Assembly: GCA_903856295.1 (NCBI GenBank)
Contig: CAIOBP010000008.1
Span: 1-41,134, forward strand
Reading direction: 5' to 3'
Length of the DNA: 41,134 nucleotides
From: an uncultured Rhodospirillales bacterium
GTDB taxonomy: Bacteria; Pseudomonadota; Alphaproteobacteria; Azospirillales; Azospirillaceae
Part shown: piece by piece, positions 33,795-41,134 of the stretch
Numbering within the stretch: the first letter of the stretch is position 1
How the letters are laid out: every line of letters starts with the position of its first letter
Made by a program: the position numbers and the translations under genes
Notes under the pieces: model-generated
What the model was told of the DNA's origin: nothing
What the model saw: only the letters and a program-made list of their open reading frames with translations
Databases searched by the model: none

Positions 33795-33810
33795 GGTGAC
33801 GCCTCCTCTA

Positions 33811-34011
33811 TCACGCGTTGCGCAGGAAGTTCTTGAGAACGATGCGCGCGTCCGAATCGTTCAGCACCATGGTGCCGCGCGCCTTCCGCTTCATCTTCTG
33901 GGTGCGCTTGACCATGCCGTGGCGCTTGCCGGCGGCCTGGGCCTTGACGTGACCGCTACCGGTCACCTTGAAGCGCTTTTTGGCGCCGCTCTTGGTTTTC
34001 AGCTTGGGCAT
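33811..34011 (-). CDS. rpmI: 50S ribosomal protein L35
   Basis: The protein is 66 residues, standard for L35: [38 protein letters not shown], ending in VLKNFLRNA. It is first in the operon rpmI-rplT-pheS-(cassette)-pheT. AAGGA lies 7 bases before the ATG. The infC gene, often just upstream of rpmI, is not here. Confidence 0.97.
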   Translation of the reverse strand: MPKLKTKSGAKKRFKVTGSGHVKAQAAGKRHGMVKRTQKMKRKARGTMVLNDSDARIVLKNFLRNA

Positions 34012-34104
34012 TTCCGGTTCCTTCGAAATGAGGTTGCCGATCAGAGCGGTTGGGCATGCCCCAGGGGTCCACCGACCCGGCCTCGCCGCTCATGGAGAGC
34101 GCGG

Positions 34105-34133
34105 GTTATAGGGGAAGCGGCCAGCCGGCGCAA
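34105..34133 (-). promoter_or_regulatory. rpmI: Promoter of the rpmI-rplT-pheS operon
   Basis: Read on the minus strand, TTGCGC (34133-34128) and TATAAC (34110-34105) are separated by exactly 17 bp. Transcription would begin near 34098, leaving a leader of about 87 bases before rpmI, long enough for ribosomal-protein autoregulation. This is the only good promoter seen for the operon, including the inserted FRG cassette. Confidence 0.6.
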
Positions 34134-34184
34134 GCGTCGTGAGAGCAAGTCCGGCGGCGGCGATGTGAAATCGCCTGACGGCGG

Positions 34185-34592
34185 TCAGCGCTTTTTGGCC
34201 GCTTTCCCCGACGCCGGCGAATGCGGGTGGAGATGGCTGGAGGTCCGGGTCACATGCTCCGTCAGCTTTTTGTCGAACGCCGGAGAGGGCGGCGTGAACT
34301 GCGCCACCAGCCCCTCCTTGTCGTTGAGCGCACGGACCACGCCGCGCCCGATGGTCCTGAGTTCCTCACCATCGATATTCAAGATCATGGTGAAGCCGAA
34401 ACTCTGCCTGACAATCAGATCGCCATCATAGGGAAGTATCCGGAAAGAGCGCGTCGCAAGCTCGGCAACCGGATACTCCCGGTTGTCAATAGCGATGCGC
34501 ATATATGACTCCTTAGTACCAGCATCCTTGCCTACAGATGCCTTCTTATCAGGCTCTTTGCCGCCGCCGATGATATTCGATAACCACGACAT
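34185..34592 (-). CDS. Small basic protein with a PilZ-like middle region
   Basis: The protein is 135 residues. The central part (REYPVAELATRSFRILPYDG, GFTMILNIDGEELRTIGRGV, ALNDKEGLVAQF) follows the beta-strand pattern of PilZ domains, but lacks a clear N-terminal RxxxR c-di-GMP motif. The last ~30 residues are Ser/His/Lys-rich and disordered-looking. The N-terminus (MSWLSNIIGGGKEPDKK) looks like a short amphipathic segment. Function is unknown. The start is 34592; GAGGGG lies about 14 bases upstream, and an internal ATG at 34502 (MRIAIDNREYP) with a nearby AAGGAG is a good alternative. Confidence 0.55.
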   Translation of the reverse strand: MSWLSNIIGGGKEPDKKASVGKDAGTKESYMRIAIDNREYPVAELATRSFRILPYDGDLIVRQSFGFTMILNIDGEELRTIGRGVVRALNDKEGLVAQFTPPSPAFDKKLTEHVTRTSSHLHPHSPASGKAAKKR

Positions 34593-34884
34593 TGCAGGAG
34601 CTACCCCTCAGCATCCGGAGGCCATGAAAATGCCCAGGCCGGCAAAATACCCACTCTCACTGAGAGGGGATCATATCTCTGAGCACCAGCCAGATGAAAA
34701 GGGATATGGTGTAGAATGCGCCCCTTGCACGACGATTATTCAAGAACCGCTGCAAACTGGTAACAGCGCGCCAGCCGGGGAACGCGCGAACCGGCTTTTC
34801 CGCGCCCCTGTACGACTTGCCGGTGGCGTTCCGCCGCCGGACCGGGCACCATCCGGGATCGCTCCCCCTCCAGCTGCCGCCATC
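34593..34884. other. Intergenic region with no recognised gene
   Basis: Nearly 300 bases separate the divergent PilZ-like and glycerophosphodiesterase genes. The part nearest the PilZ-like gene (34620-34750) is AT-richer. A short imperfect inverted repeat, GAGAGGGGATCATATCTCT, lies at about 34661-34680. The rest is GC-rich without a convincing promoter, RNA or open frame of known type. Both promoters are presumably here. Confidence 0.4.
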
Positions 34885-35631
34885 ATGATGCCCGCCCTGT
34901 CCCTGCCCGCCATCATCGGCCACCGCTGCGCGCGCGCCGAGGCACCCGAAAACACCCTGGCTGGGTTGCGCCGGGCGGCGGCGCTCGGCGCGCGCTGGGT
35001 CGAGGTCGATGTCCGCCTGACCGCCGACGGCGTGCCGGTGCTGCTCCACGACGACACGCTGGAGCGCACCACCACCGGCCGGGGCGCCCTCGCCGCGACC
35101 ACCCTCGCCGACCTGGCGCGCTGCGATGCCGGCGGCGGCGAACCGGTGCCGACGCTGGAGGCGTTTCTGGGCGCGGCGCTGGGCTTCGGCATCGGCGTCA
35201 ACCTCGAGCTGAAGGGCGAGCCGGGCGACCCGGAGGCGCTGGCGAAAGCGGCGCTGACCACCGCACAGCGCCTGTGGCCCGCGACCGCTCCGCCGCCGCT
35301 GATCTCCAGCTTCGAGCCGGCCTGCCTCGCGGCGGCGGCCCGCCACGCCCCCGGTTGGCCGCGCGGCCTGCTGCTCGACGAGATCGCGCCGGGCTGGCCG
35401 GAAACGGCGGCGGCGGTGGGCGCCGTCGCGATCATCGTCAACCACCTCTGCTTGGCCTCCCCCGCAGCCGTGGCGGCGCTGGCCGCGAACGGGCGGACGG
35501 TGGCGGTCTACACCGTCAACGACCCGGCGCGGGCGCGAGCGCTGCTGTCATGGGGCGTCGCGGCGATAATTTCCGACCATCCCGATATTTTTTCAAAGTC
35601 TGGCGATCGGGATTCGTCTATGCAAAAATAG
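34885..35631 (+). CDS. Glycerophosphodiester phosphodiesterase
   Basis: The protein is 248 residues from the first of two adjacent ATGs (34885, 34888). GDPD TIM-barrel motifs are clear: GHRCARAEAPENT (H13, E22, N23), ARWVEVDVRLTADGVPVLLHDD (E40, D42, H55), NLELKGE and the end AAIISDHPDIF. The enzyme hydrolyses glycerophosphodiesters to glycerol-3-phosphate plus an alcohol, a UgpQ-like role. No signal peptide is seen, so it is cytoplasmic. No clear ribosome site precedes either ATG; the frame stays open upstream but that part is not GDPD-like. The last residues after DHPDIF are extra. Confidence 0.88.
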   Translation: MMPALSLPAIIGHRCARAEAPENTLAGLRRAAALGARWVEVDVRLTADGVPVLLHDDTLERTTTGRGALAATTLADLARCDAGGGEPVPTLEAFLGAALGFGIGVNLELKGEPGDPEALAKAALTTAQRLWPATAPPPLISSFEPACLAAAARHAPGWPRGLLLDEIAPGWPETAAAVGAVAIIVNHLCLASPAAVAALAANGRTVAVYTVNDPARARALLSWGVAAIISDHPDIFSKSGDRDSSMQK

Positions 35632-35758
35632 TTTCATATATGGATCGATGGTGACATCACCCATCGGGGCGGGTATGACGGGACTCCCGAAGCCGCTGGC
35701 CGCAGGGAGCCGTCGCCGTCGTAGCCGGCCGAACGAACGAATTGATCTGGAGGGTTCC

Positions 35759-37156
35759 TTGAAGGCGCTGAGGCCGTTGATGATTTCCGGTCGGGAAGTG
35801 CTGCCGTTGGTCGAGGGTGGCAAAGGGATTTCGGTGTCGACCGGCGCAAGCTCGGGCGCCTTCGCGGCGGCCGGAGGCGTCGGCACGTTTTCCGGCGTCA
35901 ACGCCGATAGCTTCGACGAAAGCGGAAACCTGATCCCCCAACTCTATCATGGCAAAACCCGGCGCGAGCGCCATGAGGAGCTGATCGCCCATTCGATCCG
36001 GGGCGGCATCCAGCAGGCCCGCATCGCCCATGAGACCTCGAACGGCCAGGGCCGCATTCACATGAATGTGCTGTGGGAGATGGGCGCCTGCGAGCGCATT
36101 CTCCACGGCGTGCTCGAGGGCTCCAAGGGGCTGGTTCACGGCATCACCTGCGGCGCCGGCATGCCCTACAAGGTCGCCGAAATCTCCGCCCATTACGGCT
36201 GCTACTACTACCCGATCGTGTCCTCGGCCCGCGCCTTCCGGGCGCTGTGGCTGCGCGCCTTCAACAAGTTCCCCCATCTGCTCGGCGGCGTGGTCTACGA
36301 GGACCCGTGGCTGGCCGGCGGGCACAACGGCCTGTCCAACAGCGAAGACCCCCAGAAGCCCGAGGACCCGCTGCCCCGAATCAAGGCCCTGCGCGAAACC
36401 ATGAAGGGGTTCGGTCTCGGTGAGACTCCGATCATCATGGCCGGCGGCGTCTGGTACCTGCGCGACTGGGACGAGTGGCTGGACAATCCCGAGGTCGGCC
36501 CGATCGCCTTCCAGTTCGGCACCCGCCCCCTGCTGACCCAGGAAAGCCCGATCTCCACCGAGTGGAAGCGCCGGTTGCTGACCCTGAAAGAGGGCGACGT
36601 CTTCCTCAACCGCTTCTCGCCCACCGGGTTCTATTCCTCGGCGGTCAACAACGGCTTCATCCAGGAGCTGCGCGCCCGCTCCGACCGGCAGGTCGCCTTC
36701 CAGACCAAGCCGGTGGGCGATCACGAGGCCGCGTTCCCGGTCGGGCCGCGCGGCCGTCCGGTCTATCTCACGCCCCACGAGAAGCAGCTCGCCGAAGCCT
36801 GGACCAGCCAGGGCTTCACCACCGCGCTGAAGACCCCCGACAACACCCTGATCTTCGTCACCCCCGACAAGTCCGATGAAATCCTCGAAACCCAGATCGC
36901 GTGCATGGGCTGCCTCTCGGCCTGCCTGTTCTCGAACTGGGCGCAGAACGAGGACGGCACCACCGGCAAGAAGGCCGATCCGCGCTCCTACTGCATCCAG
37001 AAGACCTTGCAGGCTGTGGCCCACACCACCGACTGCGAACATCAGCTGATGTTCGCCGGGCACAATGCCTTCAAGTTCGCCACCGATCCGTTCTACGCCA
37101 ACGGCTTCATCCCGACGGTGAAACAGTTGATCGAGCGCATCTGCAGCGGGGATTGA
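35759..37156 (+). CDS. Nitronate monooxygenase-like flavoprotein with C-terminal cysteine cluster
   Basis: The protein is 465 residues from a TTG start at 35759, chosen because GGAGGG (35749-35754) lies 5 bases upstream and the protein then begins with the family's conserved LRPLMISGREVLPLVEGGKG. An ATG at 35648 would add 37 unlike residues. The body matches FMN-dependent 2-nitropropane dioxygenase-type barrels (GASSGAFAAAGGVGTFSGV, GITCGAGMPYKV, PIIMAGGVWYLRDW, AFQFGTRPLLT). It is longer than classical enzymes. Near the end C382-x2-C385-x3-C389, plus C412 and C426, could bind an Fe-S cluster or zinc (inference). Substrate is unknown; nitroalkane oxidation is the family default. Confidence 0.85.
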   Translation: MKALRPLMISGREVLPLVEGGKGISVSTGASSGAFAAAGGVGTFSGVNADSFDESGNLIPQLYHGKTRRERHEELIAHSIRGGIQQARIAHETSNGQGRIHMNVLWEMGACERILHGVLEGSKGLVHGITCGAGMPYKVAEISAHYGCYYYPIVSSARAFRALWLRAFNKFPHLLGGVVYEDPWLAGGHNGLSNSEDPQKPEDPLPRIKALRETMKGFGLGETPIIMAGGVWYLRDWDEWLDNPEVGPIAFQFGTRPLLTQESPISTEWKRRLLTLKEGDVFLNRFSPTGFYSSAVNNGFIQELRARSDRQVAFQTKPVGDHEAAFPVGPRGRPVYLTPHEKQLAEAWTSQGFTTALKTPDNTLIFVTPDKSDEILETQIACMGCLSACLFSNWAQNEDGTTGKKADPRSYCIQKTLQAVAHTTDCEHQLMFAGHNAFKFATDPFYANGFIPTVKQLIERICSGD

Positions 37157-37350
37157 GGGCGCGCCGATTCGGGGGGAGCGCTGCTCCCCCCACCCCCTCG
37201 CCAAGGACCACAGGTCCTTGGAACCTGGGACTTTTTTTCCGTTCCCCCATCCGGGATGGGATGGGGGAACGGAAAAAACACGCGAGGGGTTCGGGGAGCC
37301 CGCAGGGTTCCTCGGGCTGGGGGCTCGGGGGAACCGCGTTCCCCCCGAAA
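37157..37350. repeat. Large intergenic hairpin cluster (locus 5)
   Basis: The 194-base gap between converging genes holds at least five inverted repeats: 37171-37191 (9 bp, loop GCT), 37201-37221 (9 bp, loop ACA), 37233-37278 (20 bp, listed separately), AGCCCG/CGGGCT around 37297-37318, and 37327-37345 (8 bp, GGGGGAAC/GTTCCCCC, loop CGC). The style (perfect short stems, 3-nt loops) is that of loci 1-4, though the sequences differ. Confidence 0.85.
37233..37278. repeat. Perfect 20-bp inverted repeat with T-run first and A-run last
   Basis: The left arm TTTTTTCCGTTCCCCCATCC (37233-37252) and right arm (37259-37278) are exact complements around the 6-base loop GGGATG. On both strands the RNA would read U-run, stem, A-run. 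That is the reverse of an intrinsic terminator, which needs U after the stem. It may instead be a mobile-element-like palindrome or an mRNA-stabilising structure. Confidence 0.9.
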
Positions 37351-38538
37351 CTACTGCCGCTCTGCCATCATCCCGACGAAGCGTTCGAACAGGTAGTGGC
37401 TGTCCTGAGGACCGGGTGAGGCTTCGGGGTGGTACTGGACCGAGAACACCGGCCGGTCCTTGAGGCGGATGCCTTCGTTGCTGCCGTCGAACAGCGAAAC
37501 GTGGCTGACCTCGACTCCGGCGGGCAGACTTTCGGGGATCACCATGAAGCCATGATTCTGGCTGGTGATCTCGACCTTGCCGGTGGCGAGGTCCTTCACC
37601 GGATGATTGGCGCCGCGATGACCGCGCGCCATCTTGCCGGTGGTGCCGCCCAAAGCCAGGGCGAGCATCTGGTGGCCGAGACAGATGCCGAACAGCGGCA
37701 GCCCGCTGTCCAGCACGCCCCGGATCGCCGGCACGGCATAACCCCCGGTGGCCGCCGGATCGCCGGGGCCGTTGGAGAGGAACACGCCGTCGGGCCGATG
37801 GCTCAGAATGTCGGCGGCGCTTGAGGTCGCCGGCACCACCGTCACCTTGCAGCCGGCGGCGGCGAGACAGCGCAGAATGTTGCGCTTGGCGCCGAAATCC
37901 ACCGCCACCACATGGAAGCGCGGCGCCTGCTGCCGGCCAAACCCGTTTCCGAGTCGCCACACGCTCTCGTCCCAGGAATAGCTCTGGCGGCACGAGACAT
38001 CAAGCGCCAGGTCCATGCCGTTCAGCCCCGGCCACGCGGCGGCGCGGGCCTTGAGGGCATCGAGATCGAAACGACCGTCGGGGTCATGGGCGATCACGCC
38101 GTTGGGCGCGCCGCCGTCGCGGATGCGGCGAGTGAGCTTGCGGGTATCGAGCCCGGAGATGCCGACCAGCTGGTGGTTCTTCAGCCAGACGTCGAGATGC
38201 TGGGCCGAACGCCAGTTGCTCGGCGTGGTGATGTCGGCGCGGATGACCAGACCGCGCGCCGCCGGGGTCGTGGTCTCGACGTCCTCGGCATTGGTCCCGA
38301 CATTGCCGATATGGGGAAAGGTGAAGGTGATGATCTGGCCGGCATAGCTGGGATCGGTGAGGATTTCCTGATAGCCGGTCATCGAGGTGTTGAAACACAC
38401 CTCGCCCACCGCGGAGCCGATGGCGCCGATACCATGGCCCCAGAGCACGCTGCCATCATGCAGCACCAGCACAGCGGTCGCGCCAACGGGCCTGACCGTC
38501 GCGCGGGCGGCGGCGGGAGCGGAATGGGTCTCGGTCAT
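37351..38538 (-). CDS. carA: Carbamoyl-phosphate synthase small (glutaminase) subunit
   Basis: The protein is 395 residues from the ATG at 38538 (AAGG 8 bases upstream). The N-terminal CarA domain (LVLHDGSVLWGHGIGA, VGEVCFNTSMTGYQEILTDP) is followed by the class I glutaminase with the triad C286 (GICLGHQM), H370 and E372 (QYHPEASPGP). It feeds ammonia from glutamine to CarB for carbamoyl phosphate used in arginine and pyrimidine synthesis. A short ~15-residue Ala-rich N-terminal extension precedes the conserved part. carB is not adjacent downstream. Confidence 0.96.
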   Translation of the reverse strand: MTETHSAPAAARATVRPVGATAVLVLHDGSVLWGHGIGAIGSAVGEVCFNTSMTGYQEILTDPSYAGQIITFTFPHIGNVGTNAEDVETTTPAARGLVIRADITTPSNWRSAQHLDVWLKNHQLVGISGLDTRKLTRRIRDGGAPNGVIAHDPDGRFDLDALKARAAAWPGLNGMDLALDVSCRQSYSWDESVWRLGNGFGRQQAPRFHVVAVDFGAKRNILRCLAAAGCKVTVVPATSSAADILSHRPDGVFLSNGPGDPAATGGYAVPAIRGVLDSGLPLFGICLGHQMLALALGGTTGKMARGHRGANHPVKDLATGKVEITSQNHGFMVIPESLPAGVEVSHVSLFDGSNEGIRLKDRPVFSVQYHPEASPGPQDSHYLFERFVGMMAERQ

Positions 38539-38595
38539 GGGCGGAACCTTGCTGCGCCGGAAGCGGACTCGCGGCGTTTTCGGAGCGACAGCGGA

Positions 38596-38624
38596 TCGAT
38601 AGTCGGCCCCGGTCGCGGGGTCAA
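38596..38624 (-). promoter_or_regulatory. carA: Possible carA promoter
   Basis: On the minus strand TTGACC (38624-38619) and TATCGA (38601-38596) are 17 bp apart. The start would be near 38589, about 50 bases before the carA ATG. The -35 is good and the -10 is weak. Confidence 0.4.
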
Positions 38625-38715
38625 GGAGTATGTCGCGATCGGGACGACCGGCTGGCCTTCCCCCCCGCAAATCGGGTAAGCACTCTCCGGTCACGACCAT
38701 CAGGAGGAAGCCGCC

Positions 38716-39171
38716 ATGCTGCGCGAACGGTTCAACGAGGTTCTCAAGGAGGCGATGCGCGCCAAGGATCAGGCCAAGGTCGGCACGATCCGGATGATTC
38801 TGGCCGGAATCAAGGATCGCGATATCGCCGCCCGGCCCCAGGGCAACGCCAGCGGCATCGACGATGGCGCCATCCTCACCCTGCTGCGCTCGATGATCAA
38901 GCAGCGCCAGGAATCGGTCGAGATGTACCGCCAGGGCGCGCGCCAGGACCTGGTCGACAAGGAGAACGCCGAGATCGCGGTGATCGAGAGCTTCATGCCC
39001 CAGCAAATGAGCGAGGACGAGACCCGCGCCGCCGTGACGGCGGTGATCGCCGAGACCGGTGCCACCACGATCAAGGACATGGGCAAGGTGATGGCCGAGT
39101 TGCGCGCCCGCCATGCCGGGGTGATGGATTTCGCCAAGGCCGGACCGCTGGTCAAGGCCGCGCTCGGCTGA
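38716..39171 (+). CDS. GatB/YqeY domain protein
   Basis: The protein is 151 residues, the usual YqeY length. It is all-helical with the family's conserved stretches: MLRERFNEVLKEAMRAKDQ, RMILAGIKDRDIA, MIKQRQESVEMYRQGARQDL, FMPQQMSEDE and KDMGKVMAELR. It resembles the tail domain of GatB, which contacts tRNA in the amidotransferase. A role in tRNA-linked amidation is suspected but unproven. AGGAGGAAG precedes the ATG. The position upstream of dnaG and divergent from carA is common in alphaproteobacteria. Confidence 0.93.
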   Translation: MLRERFNEVLKEAMRAKDQAKVGTIRMILAGIKDRDIAARPQGNASGIDDGAILTLLRSMIKQRQESVEMYRQGARQDLVDKENAEIAVIESFMPQQMSEDETRAAVTAVIAETGATTIKDMGKVMAELRARHAGVMDFAKAGPLVKAALG

Positions 39172-39185
39172 GGAGCGGCTGCCCC

Positions 39186-39662
39186 GTGCCCCTTTTCCGG
39201 CTGACCGCCCTGCTCGCCCTGCTCGCCGCCGCCGCGCCGGCCGGGGCCGCGGGCCTCTCGCCCTTCGGCGTCTGGTTCACCCAGGACCATGACGGCGCCT
39301 TCGAGATTTATCCCTGCCGGGATGGCCTGCTGTGCGGCCGGCTGGTCTGGATGGCCGACGAAAGCCCCCGTCCCGGCACCACCGGCCCCCAGCGCGACAT
39401 CCACAATCCCGACCCGGCCCGGCGCGACCGGACGATCTGCGGCCTGGAGATGATGACCGGCTTCCGCCCCGACGCCGACGGCGTCTGGAGCGGCGGCCGA
39501 ATCTACAATCCCGAGGACGGCGAGGACTATCGCTCGACGGTCACGGTCAAGGGACCGAACACCCTGGCTCTGCGCGGCTACATCATGGTGCCACTGCTCG
39601 GTCAGACCCAAATCTGGACCCGGGTGCCACCCAGCTTCAGCGAACGGTGCGGACAGAAATAA
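39186..39662 (+). CDS. DUF2147 secreted protein
   Basis: The protein is 158 residues from a GTG at 39186, preceded by GAGGAG. It has a signal peptide (LFRLTALLALLAAAAPAGA, cleavage near residue 22), then the DUF2147 fold: PFGVWFTQDHDGAFEIYPC, GLLCGRLVWM, ICGLEMMTGFRPD, GGRIYNPEDGEDYRSTV, LALRGYIMVPLLGQTQIWTR. Members are periplasmic beta-barrel-like proteins of unknown function. Paired cysteines (C44 and C51 region, plus two later) may form disulfides. It starts 14 bases after the yqeY-like gene, so likely shares its transcript. Confidence 0.85.
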   Translation: MPLFRLTALLALLAAAAPAGAAGLSPFGVWFTQDHDGAFEIYPCRDGLLCGRLVWMADESPRPGTTGPQRDIHNPDPARRDRTICGLEMMTGFRPDADGVWSGGRIYNPEDGEDYRSTVTVKGPNTLALRGYIMVPLLGQTQIWTRVPPSFSERCGQK

Positions 39663-39717
39663 TCGCTGGCGGTAATAAGTTATGGCGGTCCGGCCGGCCG
39701 CTGTCGGATAATGCTCC

Positions 39718-41134
39718 ATGTCCTTCCCCCCCGCCTTTCTCGAAGAATTGCGCGCCCGCCTGCCATTGTCGGAGGTGGTGGGCAAGCGGCTGCGGCTGGT
39801 TCGGGCCGGGCGGGAGTTCCAGGCGCCCTGCCCGTTTCATAACGAAAAGACGCCGTCCTTCACGGTCAACGACGCCAAGGGATTCTTCCACTGTTTCGGT
39901 TGCGGCGCCCATGGCGACGTCATCGGCTTCACCATGCGTCACGACCACCTGACCTTTCCCGAGGCGGTGGAGGCGCTGGCCGGGCTGGCCAATCTGCCGG
40001 TGCCGCGCACCGCCCCCGAGGAGCGTCAGCGCTACGAGCGCCAGAAGAGCCTGCACGAAGTGGTGGAGGCGGCCACCCGCTGGTTCGAGCAGCAATTGCG
40101 CCAGCCGGGCGGAGCGGCGGCGCTGGCCTATCTGCGCCGCCGCGGGCTGGATGACGAGGCCCTGGCCGCCTTCCGGCTCGGCTACGCCCCACCCGAGGGC
40201 GGCGGCCTGCGCGCGGCGCTGGAGCGCGAGGGCTTCGCGGTCAAGGACATGCTCGAAGCCGGGCTGGTCAAGCAACCGGCCGAGGGCGGGCGGGCGCCGT
40301 TCAGCTTCTTCCGCCACCGGGTGATGTTCCCGGTCGCCGACCGCCGGGGCCGGATCGTGGCCTTCGGCGGCCGGCTGGTCGAAGGCGAGGGACCCGGCAG
40401 GGCAGCGGTTGCGGGTACCGCAGAGCGACCGCAACCAAAATACATCAACACCGGCGAGACGCCGCTCTTCCACAAGGGCCAGTTGCTCTACGGCCTGTCG
40501 CGGGCGCGGCAGGCGGCGGCCGAGGGCAAGCCGGTGATCGTGGTCGAGGGCTACATGGATGTCATCGCCCTGGTCCGGGCCGGCTATCCGGGCGCGGTGG
40601 CGCCGCTGGGCACCGCCATGACCGAAACCCAGATCGAAACCGCCTGGAAGCTCTATCCCGGCCGCGAGCGCTTCCCGGTGCTGTGCTTCGATGGCGACAA
40701 CGCCGGTAAGCGCGCCGCCTTCCGGGCGGTGGAACGGGTGCTGCCGCTGCTGCAACCCGACCAGTCGGTGCGGGTGGCCTTTCTCCCGGCCGGCGAGGAC
40801 CCGGACAGCCTGATCCGCGGGCGCGGCGCCGCCGCCTTCGAGAGCGTGCTCATGGCGGCGAAGTCGCTGGTCGACGTGGTCTGGGAGATGGAGACCGAGG
40901 GCCGCGCCTTCGACACGCCCGAGAGCAAGGCCGGGCTGGAAGCCGCACTCAATGGCCGGGTCGACCACATCGCCGAGCGCGCCGTGCAAACGTTCTACCG
41001 CGAGGAAATGCGCCGCCGGCTCAAGGAAGCGTTCTGGAGCCGGCCCCAACGCACCTTCACTCCCAACAAGCCGAACGCCGCCGCCGGCCCGCGCCCGGCC
41101 GCGCGGCCGCCCTGGCCCGGCGCGCCGCGTCCGA
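39718..41134 (+). CDS. dnaG: DNA primase DnaG, 5' part (runs off the window)
   Basis: 472 codons are visible with no stop. The CHC2 zinc domain has C38, H41, C59 and C62 (APCPFHNEKTPSF, FHCFGCGAHGDV). The primase core includes FRHRVMFPVADRRGRIVAFGGR and the TOPRIM motif VIVVEGYMDVIAL (Glu near 276) with CFDGDNAG. The primase makes RNA primers for replication. Between 'LVEGEGP' and 'KYINTGETPLF', which normally adjoin, there is a 14-residue insert encoded by a palindromic 42-bp segment. The C-terminal DnaB-interacting domain is outside the window. The ATG at 39718 follows GATAAT closely, with no clear ribosome site. Confidence 0.95.
   Translation, partial: MSFPPAFLEELRARLPLSEVVGKRLRLVRAGREFQAPCPFHNEKTPSFTVNDAKGFFHCFGCGAHGDVIGFTMRHDHLTFPEAVEALAGLANLPVPRTAPEERQRYERQKSLHEVVEAATRWFEQQLRQPGGAAALAYLRRRGLDDEALAAFRLGYAPPEGGGLRAALEREGFAVKDMLEAGLVKQPAEGGRAPFSFFRHRVMFPVADRRGRIVAFGGRLVEGEGPGRAAVAGTAERPQPKYINTGETPLFHKGQLLYGLSRARQAAAEGKPVIVVEGYMDVIALVRAGYPGAVAPLGTAMTETQIETAWKLYPGRERFPVLCFDGDNAGKRAAFRAVERVLPLLQPDQSVRVAFLPAGEDPDSLIRGRGAAAFESVLMAAKSLVDVVWEMETEGRAFDTPESKAGLEAALNGRVDHIAERAVQTFYREEMRRRLKEAFWSRPQRTFTPNKPNAAAGPRPAARPPWPGAPRP
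40396..40437 (+). repeat. 42-bp palindromic insert in dnaG
   Basis: The segment carries inverted repeats GGTTGCGG (40407-40414) and CCGCAACC (40429-40436), with an overlapping GCGG-GTA-CCGC hairpin (40411-40421). It codes for GRAAVAGTAERPQP. Removing it restores the usual DnaG sequence, so it looks like an in-frame palindromic element. Confidence 0.7.

Noticed and set aside
35648-35758. N-terminal 37-residue extension of the nitronate monooxygenase-like protein
   Set aside because: The extension is Arg-rich and unlike the family; the TTG at 35759 has a proper ribosome site and gives the expected N-terminus.
37233-37278. Intrinsic bidirectional terminator
   Set aside because: The stem is excellent, but the T-run precedes and the A-run follows it on both strands, so no U-tract follows the hairpin in either transcript.

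Overview
The window is high-GC DNA from an alphaproteobacterium. The chemotaxis operon layout, the assimilatory nitrate cluster, the pheS/pheT/rplT/rpmI block and the protein sequences suggest a Rhodospirillales-type organism (Magnetospirillum/Phaeospirillum/Rhodospirillum-like). That placement is inferred from family resemblance; no search was run. No rRNA, tRNA or CRISPR array was seen.

Layout. (1) 1-134: the 3' end of an ISL3-type insertion sequence. (2) 392-11737: one long plus-strand chemotaxis operon: STAS protein, cheY, cheA, a transmembrane receptor (MCP), two cheW genes, cheR, a winged-helix/CZB protein, cheB, cheD, and a soluble protein with two degenerate MCP-like hairpins. It holds the full excitation set (receptor, CheW, CheA, CheY) and adaptation set (CheR, CheB, CheD), but no CheC, CheX or CheZ. 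(3) 11853-20587: a divergent nitrate-assimilation locus. A PP2C phosphatase/Ser-Thr kinase fusion is on the minus strand. narK, nirB, nirD and nasA are on the plus strand behind a near-perfect sigma-54 promoter. (4) 20681-24782: soluble lytic transglycosylase (minus), then dapA, smpB and a two-gene toxin-antitoxin-like pair with its own operator. (5) 24799-28670: mutS (minus), then a pirin and a small glycine-zipper protein (plus). (6) 28723-34133: a minus-strand operon rpmI-rplT-pheS-[FRG-domain gene]-[small acidic gene]-pheT behind a sigma-70-type promoter. The two bracketed genes form an AT-richer cassette inserted between pheS and pheT. (7) 34185-41134: a PilZ-like small protein, a glycerophosphodiester phosphodiesterase, a nitronate-monooxygenase-like flavoprotein with a C-terminal cysteine cluster, carA, a yqeY-like gene, a DUF2147 secreted protein and the start of dnaG, which runs off the window.

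Recurrent structure. Clusters of perfect GC-rich hairpins (stems of 7-10 bp, mostly 3-nt loops) fill five intergenic gaps at gene ends. In-frame DNA insertions or tandem repeats interrupt otherwise conserved proteins: five exact 24-bp repeats in nirB, a 42-bp palindromic insert in dnaG, three 24-bp His/Gly repeats in the MCP tail and four 15-bp repeats at the CheW2 N-terminus.

Best candidates for something undescribed are the FRG-domain/small-acidic-protein cassette inside the essential pheST operon, the wHTH-CZB and double-hairpin proteins of the che operon, and the intergenic hairpin family.
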